NCBI GenBank assembly: GCA_027297205.1
Contig: JAPUIH010000312.1
Span: 1 to 34,683, forward strand
Direction of reading: 5' to 3'
Length of the DNA stretch: 34,683 nt
From: SAR324 cluster bacterium
GTDB taxonomy: Bacteria; SAR324; JACQKK01
The stretch's first letter is position 1, and each line of letters starts with the position of its first letter. Positions 9,782 through 19,113 of the stretch are shown here, piece after piece. The notes beneath the pieces were generated by a model. The model was not told where the DNA came from. It did no database searches and saw only the letters and a program-made list of their open reading frames with translations. The position numbers and the translations under genes are program-made.

Positions 9782-10780
9782 CTAGAGGACCTGGGTGGCC
9801 ATCTCCACCATGCGGTTGGAGAAACCCCACTCGTTGTCATACCAGGAAAGCACCTTCACCAAATTTTCTCCAACCACCTTGGTGGATAGGGCATCCACCA
9901 CCGAGGAGCGCGGGTCCCCTTTGTAGTCCACGGAAACCAGCGGCTCTTCGCACACCCCCAGAATCCCCTTCAGCGGACTGGATTCAGAGGCTTTCTTGAA
10001 AGCCGCGTTCACCTCTTCGCTGCTCGCCGGTTTCTCCAGCACAACGGTCAAGTCCACCACGGATACGGTGGGCGTGGGGACGCGGATCGAAAGGCCATCC
10101 AGCTTGCCCAGCAATTCGGGCATCACCAGGCCCATCGCCTTGGCCGCGCCGGTGGAGGTGGGGATCATGGACAGACCCGCGGCCCTGGCGCGTCTGAGAT
10201 CGGAATGGGGCATGTCCAGGGTGTTTTGGTCGTTGGTGTAAGCATGGATAGTGTTCATCAGTCCGTGCCGCACCCCAAAAGTGTCGTGAAGCACCTTCAC
10301 CACCGGCGCCAGGCAATTGGTGGTGCAGGAAGCATTGGAGATCAGATCGTGCCGCTCACGGTCGTAGCTGTCCGAGTTCACGCCCATCACAATGGTGATG
10401 ATGCCCTCGCCCTTGGCGGGCGCGGAAAAGAAAACCTTCTTGGCGCCTGCCTGGAGATGCTTCGAGCCGCCATCCGCGTCGTTAAAATGCCCGCTGCATT
10501 CCAGCGCTACTTCCACGCCCATCTCCCGCCAAGGCAGGTTGGACGGATCCCGTTCCTGCACGACCCGGATGCGTTTGTCATCGACGATCAGGTGGTCGCC
10601 ATCCACGTGCACCTCGCCGGGAAAATGTCCGTAGTTGGAATCGTACTTCAGCAGGTGCGCCAAGGTCTTGGTGTCCGCAATGTCATTGATGGCCTTCACG
10701 TCGAATGCCGGATTGCCGCGCCCGGCGCGGAATACGTTGCGTCCAATGCGGCCAAAACCATTGATTCCGATAGCAGTCAT
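9782..10780 (-). CDS. gap: Type I glyceraldehyde-3-phosphate dehydrogenase
   Basis: Start MTAIGINGFGRIGRNVFRAG; catalytic SNASCTTNCLAP; HAYTNDQNTLD; SWYDNEWGFSNRMVEM. Confidence 0.97.
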   Translation of the reverse strand: MTAIGINGFGRIGRNVFRAGRGNPAFDVKAINDIADTKTLAHLLKYDSNYGHFPGEVHVDGDHLIVDDKRIRVVQERDPSNLPWREMGVEVALECSGHFNDADGGSKHLQAGAKKVFFSAPAKGEGIITIVMGVNSDSYDRERHDLISNASCTTNCLAPVVKVLHDTFGVRHGLMNTIHAYTNDQNTLDMPHSDLRRARAAGLSMIPTSTGAAKAMGLVMPELLGKLDGLSIRVPTPTVSVVDLTVVLEKPASSEEVNAAFKKASESSPLKGILGVCEEPLVSVDYKGDPRSSVVDALSTKVVGENLVKVLSWYDNEWGFSNRMVEMATQVL

Positions 10781-10982
10781 ATTTGTTTCTCCTTTTGCAT
10801 GATCCTCCCGAGAAACTCGGCGCATACCGACCGGAGGCGCAATTAACCGTTAAGGCAATCGAAGTAGGGCGATACATCAATATATCACTCCGCCCCGCCC
10901 ACCTCCATAGCGGGAGCGGGATATTCCGTGGATTTTTTGGGGTGATATTGCCGAACTTTGTAGTGGCTGGGAACTCAGTACT

Positions 10983-12257
10983 TCAATTTGCCCTTGGGAG
11001 GTTCCGGGGATGCGCTGGCGCCGCCCTGGAGGGGGGGACTTCTTCGGCGACACTGATCTGAAAGGGCAGGGAGCGGGAAAAACCCACTTTGTTCGTGTCG
11101 GCGACCCGGCCCATCACCCGCCAAAACACCTTGTCCGCATCGTCCTTGACCATCAGGCCCAGCAGCATGCCCGGAAGTTCCCCGGGCAGGGGCACGATCT
11201 CGTTTCCCGTGGCCCATTTTTCGCCCTGGGGGATATCGAAGAAGCTCTCCTTCTTTTCAAAGGATTTCTGGGTTCCCACCTGGACTTTGAATTCATTATA
11301 AATCGTGCTCTTCCAGCGGAACAGGAACAGCCCGGACTGATCGAATGTAAAGCCGGCTTCCGGGAAGATCTGCAATATTTTGCTCAGGCGGATCGGGCGG
11401 TCGGTGGTCTGACGGTTGTTCTTCTCGTTGGATTCGGCCACCTTCTGGGTTACGTCCGCCGTGAGCATGAACTGGTAGTCTCCTTGCAGCGCGTCATTGG
11501 GAAAGCGGAATTCAAACTCCATTTCCAGCTTCTCTCCCGGCGCAAGCACGTCCACCGTGGAGGAGGAGACTGGATGCAGCCGGGTGGGCAGCCGTGTATC
11601 GACGTAATCCGCCCGGATGGTAATGTTTCGGGCGATATCGCCGCCGATATTGCGCAACTCACCCTTGATGCGCACGCTCTCCCCTATCAGCAGTTGCTGG
11701 GGCTCCACCAGAAAGTTTTCCCAGAGCAGGTCAGGCCGCTCGAACCGTAGGCCGCCTGTGGTGCGGAAGGAGGCTGCGCTTCGCCCAGGCTGCGTGGGGC
11801 CGCCGGATTCCCGGGGCAGCACAACTTGGGGTGTGACGGAGGCGCCGGCCACGATAAATCTGGAAGAAAAAGCCGGCTTACCGGCCAGTAAATTCCGCTT
11901 GAAGTCTGCCGTCATCACCCGCAGGCGCACGGTGTATTGCCCTGGCGTATCTGGAGCCTTGAGGCGGAAAAATACCCGCCGCACCGTGCCCGCCGGCAGG
12001 GCCACCGCGCGCTGGCCCCGCTTTCCGGTGCGGAAATTGTCCGTGGTGTGTATTTCCACCCGCAGCCCGGCGCTGGCGGTACTGCCCGAATTATTGCGCA
12101 AGGAAATCTGCACCAGTTGCTCGCCGCCCGGTAGAATCTCGGGCTCAGCCAGCACCATTTTCAGCACTTCCAGCCGGTCCTGGGCTTGCAGGGTGAAGGG
12201 GATAACCACTCCCAGGGCGGCGGCCGCCAGGCACCGCAAGAGCAATCTGGCTCTCAT
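10983..12257 (-). CDS. Exported protein with CARDB-like beta-sandwich domains
   Basis: Signal peptide MRARLLLRCLAAAALGVVIPFTLQAQ. Repeated LPGGEQLVQISLRNNSGSTASAGLRVEI / ENFLVEPQQLLIGESVRIKGELRNIGGDIARNITIRADYVD ... LAPGEKLEMEFEF pattern typical of CARDB domains. Confidence 0.65.
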   Translation of the reverse strand: MRARLLLRCLAAAALGVVIPFTLQAQDRLEVLKMVLAEPEILPGGEQLVQISLRNNSGSTASAGLRVEIHTTDNFRTGKRGQRAVALPAGTVRRVFFRLKAPDTPGQYTVRLRVMTADFKRNLLAGKPAFSSRFIVAGASVTPQVVLPRESGGPTQPGRSAASFRTTGGLRFERPDLLWENFLVEPQQLLIGESVRIKGELRNIGGDIARNITIRADYVDTRLPTRLHPVSSSTVDVLAPGEKLEMEFEFRFPNDALQGDYQFMLTADVTQKVAESNEKNNRQTTDRPIRLSKILQIFPEAGFTFDQSGLFLFRWKSTIYNEFKVQVGTQKSFEKKESFFDIPQGEKWATGNEIVPLPGELPGMLLGLMVKDDADKVFWRVMGRVADTNKVGFSRSLPFQISVAEEVPPSRAAPAHPRNLPRAN

Positions 12258-12292
12258 AACCTTCTCCCTGTAAATTGGCGGATGGTGCCGCC

Positions 12293-15148
12293 TTATCGCG
12301 CTTCGGCGACGTTACGGTAAAAATAGATGCGGCCCTGCTCTGTGCCCAGGAACAGGTCCTGATCTCCGTCATCGTCAATGTCCGTCAGGCGTGGGCTGCT
12401 GCCTGCCGGGAATTTCTGGGATTTTAGATAGCCTGGGCCTTTTTGCCAACCCCAGGGGTTCTTTTGGCTTGGCGCAATCCTTTTGAAATTGAATAGGTTT
12501 CCCTGATCCGATCCCAAAACCATATCCATGATGCCATCCTGGTCCAAATCCCCGATCACCGGCACCGCGGAAACACCAACGTCGATGTTCATGAAACGCC
12601 GGTTGTTGCGCTTGTACAAGATCGGATTGGAGCCAGGCACGGGAGCATAGGCCACCAGGTTTCCCGTAAATGTACCCACCAGCAGCAACGGTGGCTGGGA
12701 CACCTCCAGCCGCATCAACACCGGCGCGGCGTTGCGGCCCGCATTGATGGAGGTCAGCCACTCCTTGTGGAAAGTAAACTTCATTTTGCCCGATATTTTC
12801 TGGCCCTTAAAAAACAAGATGCGGCCGGATTCCGTGCCCACCAGCAGGTCGGTCTGGTTGTCGCCGTCCAGGTCGCCGAACATGGGGGTGGGGTTTCTGC
12901 CATGATCATATCCGGCGAAATTATCACCGATGCGCTTCCACTTGGGGTTGTCCCTGGGGCCGTCGTTGCGGAAATGCAGCAGCTTGCCATCATGGGTGCC
13001 CACGATCATGTCCTGGTCTCGGTCGCCGTCCAGATCGTAAAATGCGGGCACGATCCGCCCTTTGAACTTCAGGCCTGCATACTCCCGGCTGGCCAGCGTA
13101 AACCGCGGTGTCACGGGACCCGCCGGTAACTGCTGGCTGAGCAGACCGGCCAGGGCAGGCTGCTCCCCTGTTGAACCTTCCGTGGGGGCTGCGGGCGCGT
13201 TTGCCAGGCCGGATTGCGAAACCGCCCCGGGTGTGATCACCACATTGGCCAGGGCCGATTCAGGTTCAGCGTCCCTCACCTGCTCTTCCTTGCCATTTGA
13301 TCTTACGACGCCGAGGTTCAGCCATAGGCGGACGTTACCGTCTCTGTCCCCGACCATCAGGTCCATCCGTCCGTCACCGTTGAAGTCGTTGACATGGGGC
13401 ATGCCCGCCCCGGTCACCCCCAGTTCACGGACGGCGTCCCGGTCTTCCTCCCAGTTGCGCAGGGCGGCATCGCCGGTATTGCGGTTCAGGGCCAGGGTGA
13501 GCGCGCCGGCCCGGTTTCCAATCACCAGGTCGGGCAGCTTGTCATCGTTCCAGTCGATCAGCGTGGGCGCGGCGTCCTGGCCCACGGACAGGCCGGTAAA
13601 ACGGGTGGATGTCAGCCGAAACTCCGGATTCTCCTTGCCGCCTTCGTTGCGGAAGTAAATCAGCAGACCAAGACTGTTCCCGATTACCAGATCCAGATCG
13701 CCGTCTTTGTCCATATCCGCCAGGGCGGGAACAGAGTTGCTGCCCACATCAATGCCGGCGTAGTTGGTATCGGCGACGCGCCATTCCGGCTCTTTGTTCG
13801 TGCCGTCGTTGCGGATCAACCACAGCTTGCCGTCCGCACCCCCGACCAGCAAGTCCAAGTCTCCGTCCTGGTCGATATCCGCTAGCAATGGCGCGGTGTT
13901 GTGGCGCACCGTGCCTGGGAAAAGATTGTCGCTTACCACTTCCCAAGCGGGAACGGCCTTGCTGCCGGTGTTTTTCAGCCAGCGCAGGTTTCCTCCGCGA
14001 TCGCCGATCACCGCATCCAGGTCTCCGTCATCGTCCAGGTCGCCGGTGGTGATGGCGGCCCGGGACCGGCCATGACCGATGCGCTGCACATTGAGCAAGT
14101 TGGCTGTGATTTTCCAGACATCAAGCACCCGTCCCGTATCTTCGTAGGTGTACAGATATACATTGTTGCTGTTGCTGCCTGTCAGCAGGTCGGGATTCCC
14201 GTCGCCATTGACGTCGGTAAACGCGGGTGCGGCGAACCCGCCGTTATCAATCGCCAGGAAACGGCGCTGGACCATCCGCCAGGAGTATTTCTCCTTGGTG
14301 CCGTGATTCTTGTAATAGTCAATCGTGCCATTGCGCTTGCCGACGAATAGGTCCAGGTCACCGTCGCCGTCCCAATCCACCAGGGAAGGCGCGGCGTGGT
14401 TCACCTTGGACTGCTTGGCAATCACAATTGGTGTGGGACTGCAGGGCAGTGGCTCGCCCGGCGGTGCGCTCGGCGAAGGAAAGCGCGCGCAGAACTCCGC
14501 TATATTCTTGGTGCCTGCGTTGGGAAGCAAAAAGACCTGGCCTTTTTGATTGCCGATGAACAGGTCCAGAGCAAGATCATTGTTTATATCCGCGAAAAAC
14601 GGAACGATGCGCCGACCCAAGTTGGGCGGAATGAAGGTCTCGCTAATGGGGTGGAAGGAATACAGTACCTCCGTGCCCATGTTTTGAAACTTCAGCAGTT
14701 TGCCGTCCGCGGTGCCGACGAACAGGTCCAGATCGCCGTCATTGTCGATATCCACCAGCACCGGCGCCGCATGGGATCCCGTATTGATCTCGCGCAGCAT
14801 CCGCTGCAAAACTCCGTCTTTCGATCTCGCGGTTACGACGGCCTTGAGATTTTCCTCCACCAGCCGCCAGGCCGGTGCGTCCTCACCGCCGACATTTTCA
14901 AAGCGGTTGATCCCACCGTCCAGCTTGCCAATCAGGAGGTCCAGATCGCCGTCGCCATCGAGATCGCCGAATGTGGGTTTGCCGTGAAACGCGGAATTGC
15001 TATAGAGCAGTGCCTGCTTACCCTCAAAATTCCCGTAGAGCACCTGCTCCCACTTGAGGCGGACTTTCTCCTGACAGAGTACAGTACCGGCAGCGAGCAG
15101 CACCATGCCGGAGCAAAGGGTGATAACTGTGATGGTGCGTCTAATCAT
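12293..15148 (-). CDS. Exported FG-GAP/VCBS repeat protein (predicted beta-propeller)
   Basis: Signal peptide MIRRTITVITLCSGMVLLAAGTVLCQ. About 14 canonical D-x-D-x-D-x-x-D-L-x-x-G motifs (e.g. DGDGDLDLLIGKLDG, DNDGDLDLFVGTADG, DQDGDLDLLVGGADG, DDDGDQDLFLGTEQG). Confidence 0.9.
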   Translation of the reverse strand: MIRRTITVITLCSGMVLLAAGTVLCQEKVRLKWEQVLYGNFEGKQALLYSNSAFHGKPTFGDLDGDGDLDLLIGKLDGGINRFENVGGEDAPAWRLVEENLKAVVTARSKDGVLQRMLREINTGSHAAPVLVDIDNDGDLDLFVGTADGKLLKFQNMGTEVLYSFHPISETFIPPNLGRRIVPFFADINNDLALDLFIGNQKGQVFLLPNAGTKNIAEFCARFPSPSAPPGEPLPCSPTPIVIAKQSKVNHAAPSLVDWDGDGDLDLFVGKRNGTIDYYKNHGTKEKYSWRMVQRRFLAIDNGGFAAPAFTDVNGDGNPDLLTGSNSNNVYLYTYEDTGRVLDVWKITANLLNVQRIGHGRSRAAITTGDLDDDGDLDAVIGDRGGNLRWLKNTGSKAVPAWEVVSDNLFPGTVRHNTAPLLADIDQDGDLDLLVGGADGKLWLIRNDGTNKEPEWRVADTNYAGIDVGSNSVPALADMDKDGDLDLVIGNSLGLLIYFRNEGGKENPEFRLTSTRFTGLSVGQDAAPTLIDWNDDKLPDLVIGNRAGALTLALNRNTGDAALRNWEEDRDAVRELGVTGAGMPHVNDFNGDGRMDLMVGDRDGNVRLWLNLGVVRSNGKEEQVRDAEPESALANVVITPGAVSQSGLANAPAAPTEGSTGEQPALAGLLSQQLPAGPVTPRFTLASREYAGLKFKGRIVPAFYDLDGDRDQDMIVGTHDGKLLHFRNDGPRDNPKWKRIGDNFAGYDHGRNPTPMFGDLDGDNQTDLLVGTESGRILFFKGQKISGKMKFTFHKEWLTSINAGRNAAPVLMRLEVSQPPLLLVGTFTGNLVAYAPVPGSNPILYKRNNRRFMNIDVGVSAVPVIGDLDQDGIMDMVLGSDQGNLFNFKRIAPSQKNPWGWQKGPGYLKSQKFPAGSSPRLTDIDDDGDQDLFLGTEQGRIYFYRNVAEAR

Positions 15149-15377
15149 GGAATGAATTCCCCGGTCCTTTCCCCGAGAAGTCGCCTTTCGCGATCATTTT
15201 GCCCCATTTCGGGCCTAAATGAATATATAGCAACTTACGTACCCCTGCCCCCGGTTGTCCGTTTCCATCGGCCTGTGATTTAATGGGTGGAGACTCACAC
15301 CATCCCGCGGCCGGGCTGGACTGAGGTCGCCGCCGCGCGAGCGCGGTCCACTTATCCTCATTCTTCGGAACGCTCTG

Positions 15378-15791
15378 ATGGAAGAAAAGCCCACCGCAGA
15401 AGACTTCGACCGCATGGGCGGCGTGGATTCCATCACCCGCTGGGTCACCCGGTTTTACGAGCTGATCGCCAACGATCCGCTCCTGGCGGGCCTCTTTACA
15501 CAAAAATTGGAGATCAGCAGGGACAAGCAGATTGCTTTTATGATCGAGTTCTTCGGTGGCCCGGCCCTCTATTCGGAACAGCATGGAAAAGCCTTTCTGC
15601 GATTCAAGCACCGCCACGTGAAGATCGGTCAGGAGGAGCGGGATGCATGGATGAACCTGATCCTACGTGCCCTGCGGGAAACGGTATCCGACGCGGGTCT
15701 GGCCGCCAAAGCGGAGAGTCGGCTGGCTCCCCTTGCCACCGCGATGATCAATCATCTTCCGGATAAGAAAGACGCCTATTACTTCAACTAG
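15378..15791 (+). CDS. Truncated hemoglobin (group II-like)
   Basis: 137 aa: MGGVDSITRWVTRFYELIANDPLLAGLF ... FFGGPALYSEQHGKAFLRFKHRHVKIGQEERDAWMNLILRAL. Confidence 0.85.
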   Translation: MEEKPTAEDFDRMGGVDSITRWVTRFYELIANDPLLAGLFTQKLEISRDKQIAFMIEFFGGPALYSEQHGKAFLRFKHRHVKIGQEERDAWMNLILRALRETVSDAGLAAKAESRLAPLATAMINHLPDKKDAYYFN

Positions 15792-15807
15792 ACCCCGGGG
15801 CGCGCCG

Positions 15808-16440
15808 TCATTGCTGCTCGGGGGGGTAGACCAGTTCGTAATAGGTGAGCAGCGCGCTGCAAAACAGGTCGAAAGTTTCCGGGGAGGGATACTGGCTGAC
15901 CTCTTCCAGGGTATCCATCATCTGATCCCAGTTCTGAAAGGTATAGTAGGCTTCATAGAGCTTGATCTTGATGCTGTTCTCGTGAAACAGGTCCAGCAGT
16001 TCCTCCACAACGGCGTCGAAATTCCTCGGGTTTTCCCGCAACCGGGTCAGGATGGATTGATAGAATTCGTGGATCATCCAGGGCAACTTGTCCGAATCCC
16101 CGTTCAGCTTGCCCGGTTCCTGAAACTCCCGCCGGGCCGTGGCCGGAGGCTGCGGATGGTTTAAAGATCTGCGCAGAAAAGGGGTATCCTGATTGCGCGG
16201 GGCCACCTCGTATGCGGCAAGACCGGCAAGCTTACGCACTCCGCCTTTCGCGTCGGGAGCGGATTTCTCCCGTTTGCGGGTTTCCGGGGCGATGGCGCGC
16301 TGCAGGTAAGGATTGCGGGTGTTCTTGCGCAGATGGTAAATTGCGTCAACAGGGTCCAGGCGCACATCGACCGGCCGGGTGTCCGGGGAGTGCTGGCGGA
16401 ACATCCACAGCAACTTTTCCAGCTCTTTATTTTCAGCCAT
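15808..16440 (-). CDS. Hypothetical protein (210 aa)
   Basis: Long ORF with well-behaved composition, charged helical C-terminus (FYQSILTRLRENPRNFDAVVEELLDLFHENSIKIKLYEAYYTFQNWDQMMDTLEEV). No family recognised. Confidence 0.65.
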   Translation of the reverse strand: MAENKELEKLLWMFRQHSPDTRPVDVRLDPVDAIYHLRKNTRNPYLQRAIAPETRKREKSAPDAKGGVRKLAGLAAYEVAPRNQDTPFLRRSLNHPQPPATARREFQEPGKLNGDSDKLPWMIHEFYQSILTRLRENPRNFDAVVEELLDLFHENSIKIKLYEAYYTFQNWDQMMDTLEEVSQYPSPETFDLFCSALLTYYELVYPPEQQ

Positions 16441-16548
16441 AGGGGCGCGCGGCCATCGGATTGCGTCGTTACTGAAGAGGCCATGAAATTGGCCATGTTA
16501 AGCGGTGTATGCTCCGCGAATCTTTCCCAGGATCGCAATATCGGCACC

Positions 16549-18783
16549 ATGGCACAAGGGATTAGGCGTACGCTGATCGCAATTTCGCTGTTGTTGGCCT
16601 CCGGCCTTGCAGCATCGTCATTGTCCGCCCAGAGCAGACAGGCGCGTGTGAGGCCCGTCCCGGCTACCGGTGGTGTGCATCCCGCCATTTGTGCTCCGGT
16701 ATTCGAAGACAACCGCAGGCGTTGGCCGGCCAAACTGCCCCATGCCCTGGAAACCTCGCGCAACCTCTACCTATTGGGAAAATGTCATCTGGAACGGGCC
16801 AACTACCGCGACGCGGAGCGTTACTTCCGGCTGGGTTTGGACAGCGCGCCCGCGCTGGCCGCTCACTGGCGCTTCAAGCTGCTGCACGCGGCCATGGACG
16901 GAGGCAATACTCCGCGGGCGCTAGAGTTGTTGGGAATGCTGCTGGCCGCTCCCGCTTCCGCTGAGTTGGCGGACGATCTGCGCGGCCTGCTCACCGAGAG
17001 GCGGGAAGGCCGCTCCCCTCAATCCGCCGAGGCGGATTATCACTATCTGTCCACCTTCTTTGCCGCCGTGGAAGCCACGCCGGAGGACTACGATCTGCTG
17101 GTCTATCTGGATGAACTGGCCAAGGGCTTCAACGACGGAAAACTGCGGGCCAGGGTGCGGGTGGTGCAGTGGCAAGTGCCCAAGGACAAGCAAAGCGCCC
17201 TTGCCGGCGCTCGGGCGTTGCCCGCGCCGCGCCTAAAAGCCGCATTGTACCTGAAACGAATGCGCAACCTCTACGACCTGCGCCTATTCTCCCAGATCGT
17301 GAAGGAGTTGGAAGCACCGAGGCTCCCGCGTTGGTCCGCGGAAGAAGCGAGAAAAATCGGGAGCACCTACTTCCTGAGCTTGATCCGGAAGAAGAAATAT
17401 CACCACGCCGCCAAGCAGATCGAAAACAGAAAAATGGTGAAGCGGTTCCATTTCAGACGCGAAGACGTGCTGCGGATCGCCATCCAGGTGCATCTGCGGC
17501 GCAGGAGCGTCTCCACGGCGATTAAGCTGCTGCGGAAATTGGAGGTATTGCATCCCCAAGAGGAGAACCTGGCGGGCTTCAACGTGGAGGTGGCCCGGTA
17601 TTATCAGGAAAGGAACAACCCGCGCGCCATGATTGCCTGGTGCCGGCGCGTGCTGGACAAGTATCCCGGCCAGCCCGCCGCGGCAACGGCCTATTGGCTG
17701 CTCATCTGGGAGCCCTACATCCGGGGCGATTACGAGCAAGCGGCGGAATGGAGCGAGCGCGCCATTGCCAATACCCAGCAATTCAGCGCGGAAACCCGCT
17801 CCCGCTATCACTACTGGCGAGGCCGCATCCTGATGGCGCTGGGCCGGAAAGAGGAAGGGCTGGAGGTCTGGCGGGAAATGCAAAGCCTTTGGCCGACCAG
17901 TTATTACGGCCTGATGGTGCGCCATTGGAGGAACGGCGGGCCGGTGGCTCCGCGCTTCAGCCCGGTACCGAGCAAAGCCATCGCAAAAAGGCCGCCGCCC
18001 ATCCTGAAGGCCGTCTGGGAAGAGGAACTGCTGCGCAGCGCGGTGTTTCTGTTCATCGTGGGGGAGGAGGAACGGGCCGCGGCGATGATGGGAGGGGCGC
18101 TGGGCCGCCCCATGGCCGATGGGCTGCTCCGGGAACTGGGCCAAGTGTTTCAGTACTTCAACCGGTATCGGCTGCAATACAGGATCACCGCCAATTACTT
18201 TTATTCCGACTTAAAGCGGCGCCCGGTTTCAGACACCTCCGTGTGGCGCCATGCTTACCCGTTGGCATTCTGGGAGAACGTGCTGGCGGAAACCAGCAGT
18301 CAAGATTTGAGCCCATTTTTTGTGTTGGCCGTGATGCGGGAGGAAAGTAACTTTCATGCGGCCGCGGATTCCAGGGCGGGCGCCAAGGGCCTGATGCAAC
18401 TCATGCCCAGTACGGCGCGCATGGTGGCTCGGCGCAACCGCCTGCCCTATGATGAGGCCGCGCTTACCCGTCCCGAATTCAACATCACCCTGGGCACGTT
18501 GTATCTGAAGGGCGTGCTGAAGCGGTACAAGTGGGATCCGGTGCTGGCCGCCGCATCCTACAACGCCGGTCCAAACGCGGTGAAAAAATGGCGGCGGAAA
18601 TTCCGCGGGCTGCCCGTTGACGAATTTGTGGAACGAATACCTTATGATGAAACCCGCCGGTACGTGAAGCGGGTGATGTCATCCTATCTCATTTACCGCG
18701 ACCTATACCATCCCGCATCCTCCCGTGGTGCTGCCCCTGCCGTAAAAAGCGCCAATGACCCCAAGAGAACAGGCAACCCTTGA
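16549..18783 (+). CDS. Lytic murein transglycosylase (Slt70-like, helical N-terminus plus SLT domain)
   Basis: Start MAQGIRRTLIAISLLLASGLAASSLSAQS (signal peptide). SLT core FFVLAVMREESNFHAAADSRAGAKGLMQLMPSTARMVAR ... FNITLGTLYLKGVLKRYKWDPVLAAASYNAGPNAVKKW. Confidence 0.92.
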   Translation: MAQGIRRTLIAISLLLASGLAASSLSAQSRQARVRPVPATGGVHPAICAPVFEDNRRRWPAKLPHALETSRNLYLLGKCHLERANYRDAERYFRLGLDSAPALAAHWRFKLLHAAMDGGNTPRALELLGMLLAAPASAELADDLRGLLTERREGRSPQSAEADYHYLSTFFAAVEATPEDYDLLVYLDELAKGFNDGKLRARVRVVQWQVPKDKQSALAGARALPAPRLKAALYLKRMRNLYDLRLFSQIVKELEAPRLPRWSAEEARKIGSTYFLSLIRKKKYHHAAKQIENRKMVKRFHFRREDVLRIAIQVHLRRRSVSTAIKLLRKLEVLHPQEENLAGFNVEVARYYQERNNPRAMIAWCRRVLDKYPGQPAAATAYWLLIWEPYIRGDYEQAAEWSERAIANTQQFSAETRSRYHYWRGRILMALGRKEEGLEVWREMQSLWPTSYYGLMVRHWRNGGPVAPRFSPVPSKAIAKRPPPILKAVWEEELLRSAVFLFIVGEEERAAAMMGGALGRPMADGLLRELGQVFQYFNRYRLQYRITANYFYSDLKRRPVSDTSVWRHAYPLAFWENVLAETSSQDLSPFFVLAVMREESNFHAAADSRAGAKGLMQLMPSTARMVARRNRLPYDEAALTRPEFNITLGTLYLKGVLKRYKWDPVLAAASYNAGPNAVKKWRRKFRGLPVDEFVERIPYDETRRYVKRVMSSYLIYRDLYHPASSRGAAPAVKSANDPKRTGNP

Positions 18784-19113
18784 CAATGGCCGCAGAGACC
18801 ATCTATTTAACAAGGTTAACGAAATAGTTTAGGCGGCTTCGAACCGGCGGATTATGCAGATCCGCAGCGGTAAATAGGTCAACGATTCGAGGTTTATGGG
18901 CGGAGGTAAATGGTTCGTCCACAATTGAACCTGATTGGCGGCATCCCTATCAATGAATTAAATTGGCGGTCGCAACGGAATTTTCGGAAATACTGGTAAA
19001 ATTCGTATGAAGGATCGCCCGGTCCGAATGGGAACGGACGACTCCTCGCCCACGGCAGAGCAATCGAAACAACCTCCGCGCTTGCGCGGGGAGTTTCAAC
19101 TCAACGGTTAGCG

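Noticed and set aside
14396-15283. 295-aa plus-strand ORF and similar ORFs opposite the FG-GAP gene
   Set aside because: Repetitive patterns (EQVQIAVIVDI...) mirror the repeated FG-GAP codons on the other strand.
18784-19113. 330-bp intergenic region upstream of the ABC cluster, with CCGCGC-TT-GCGCGG at about 19076-19090
   Set aside because: Searched by eye for tRNA or riboswitch features; only a short hairpin seen, insufficient to call a regulatory RNA.
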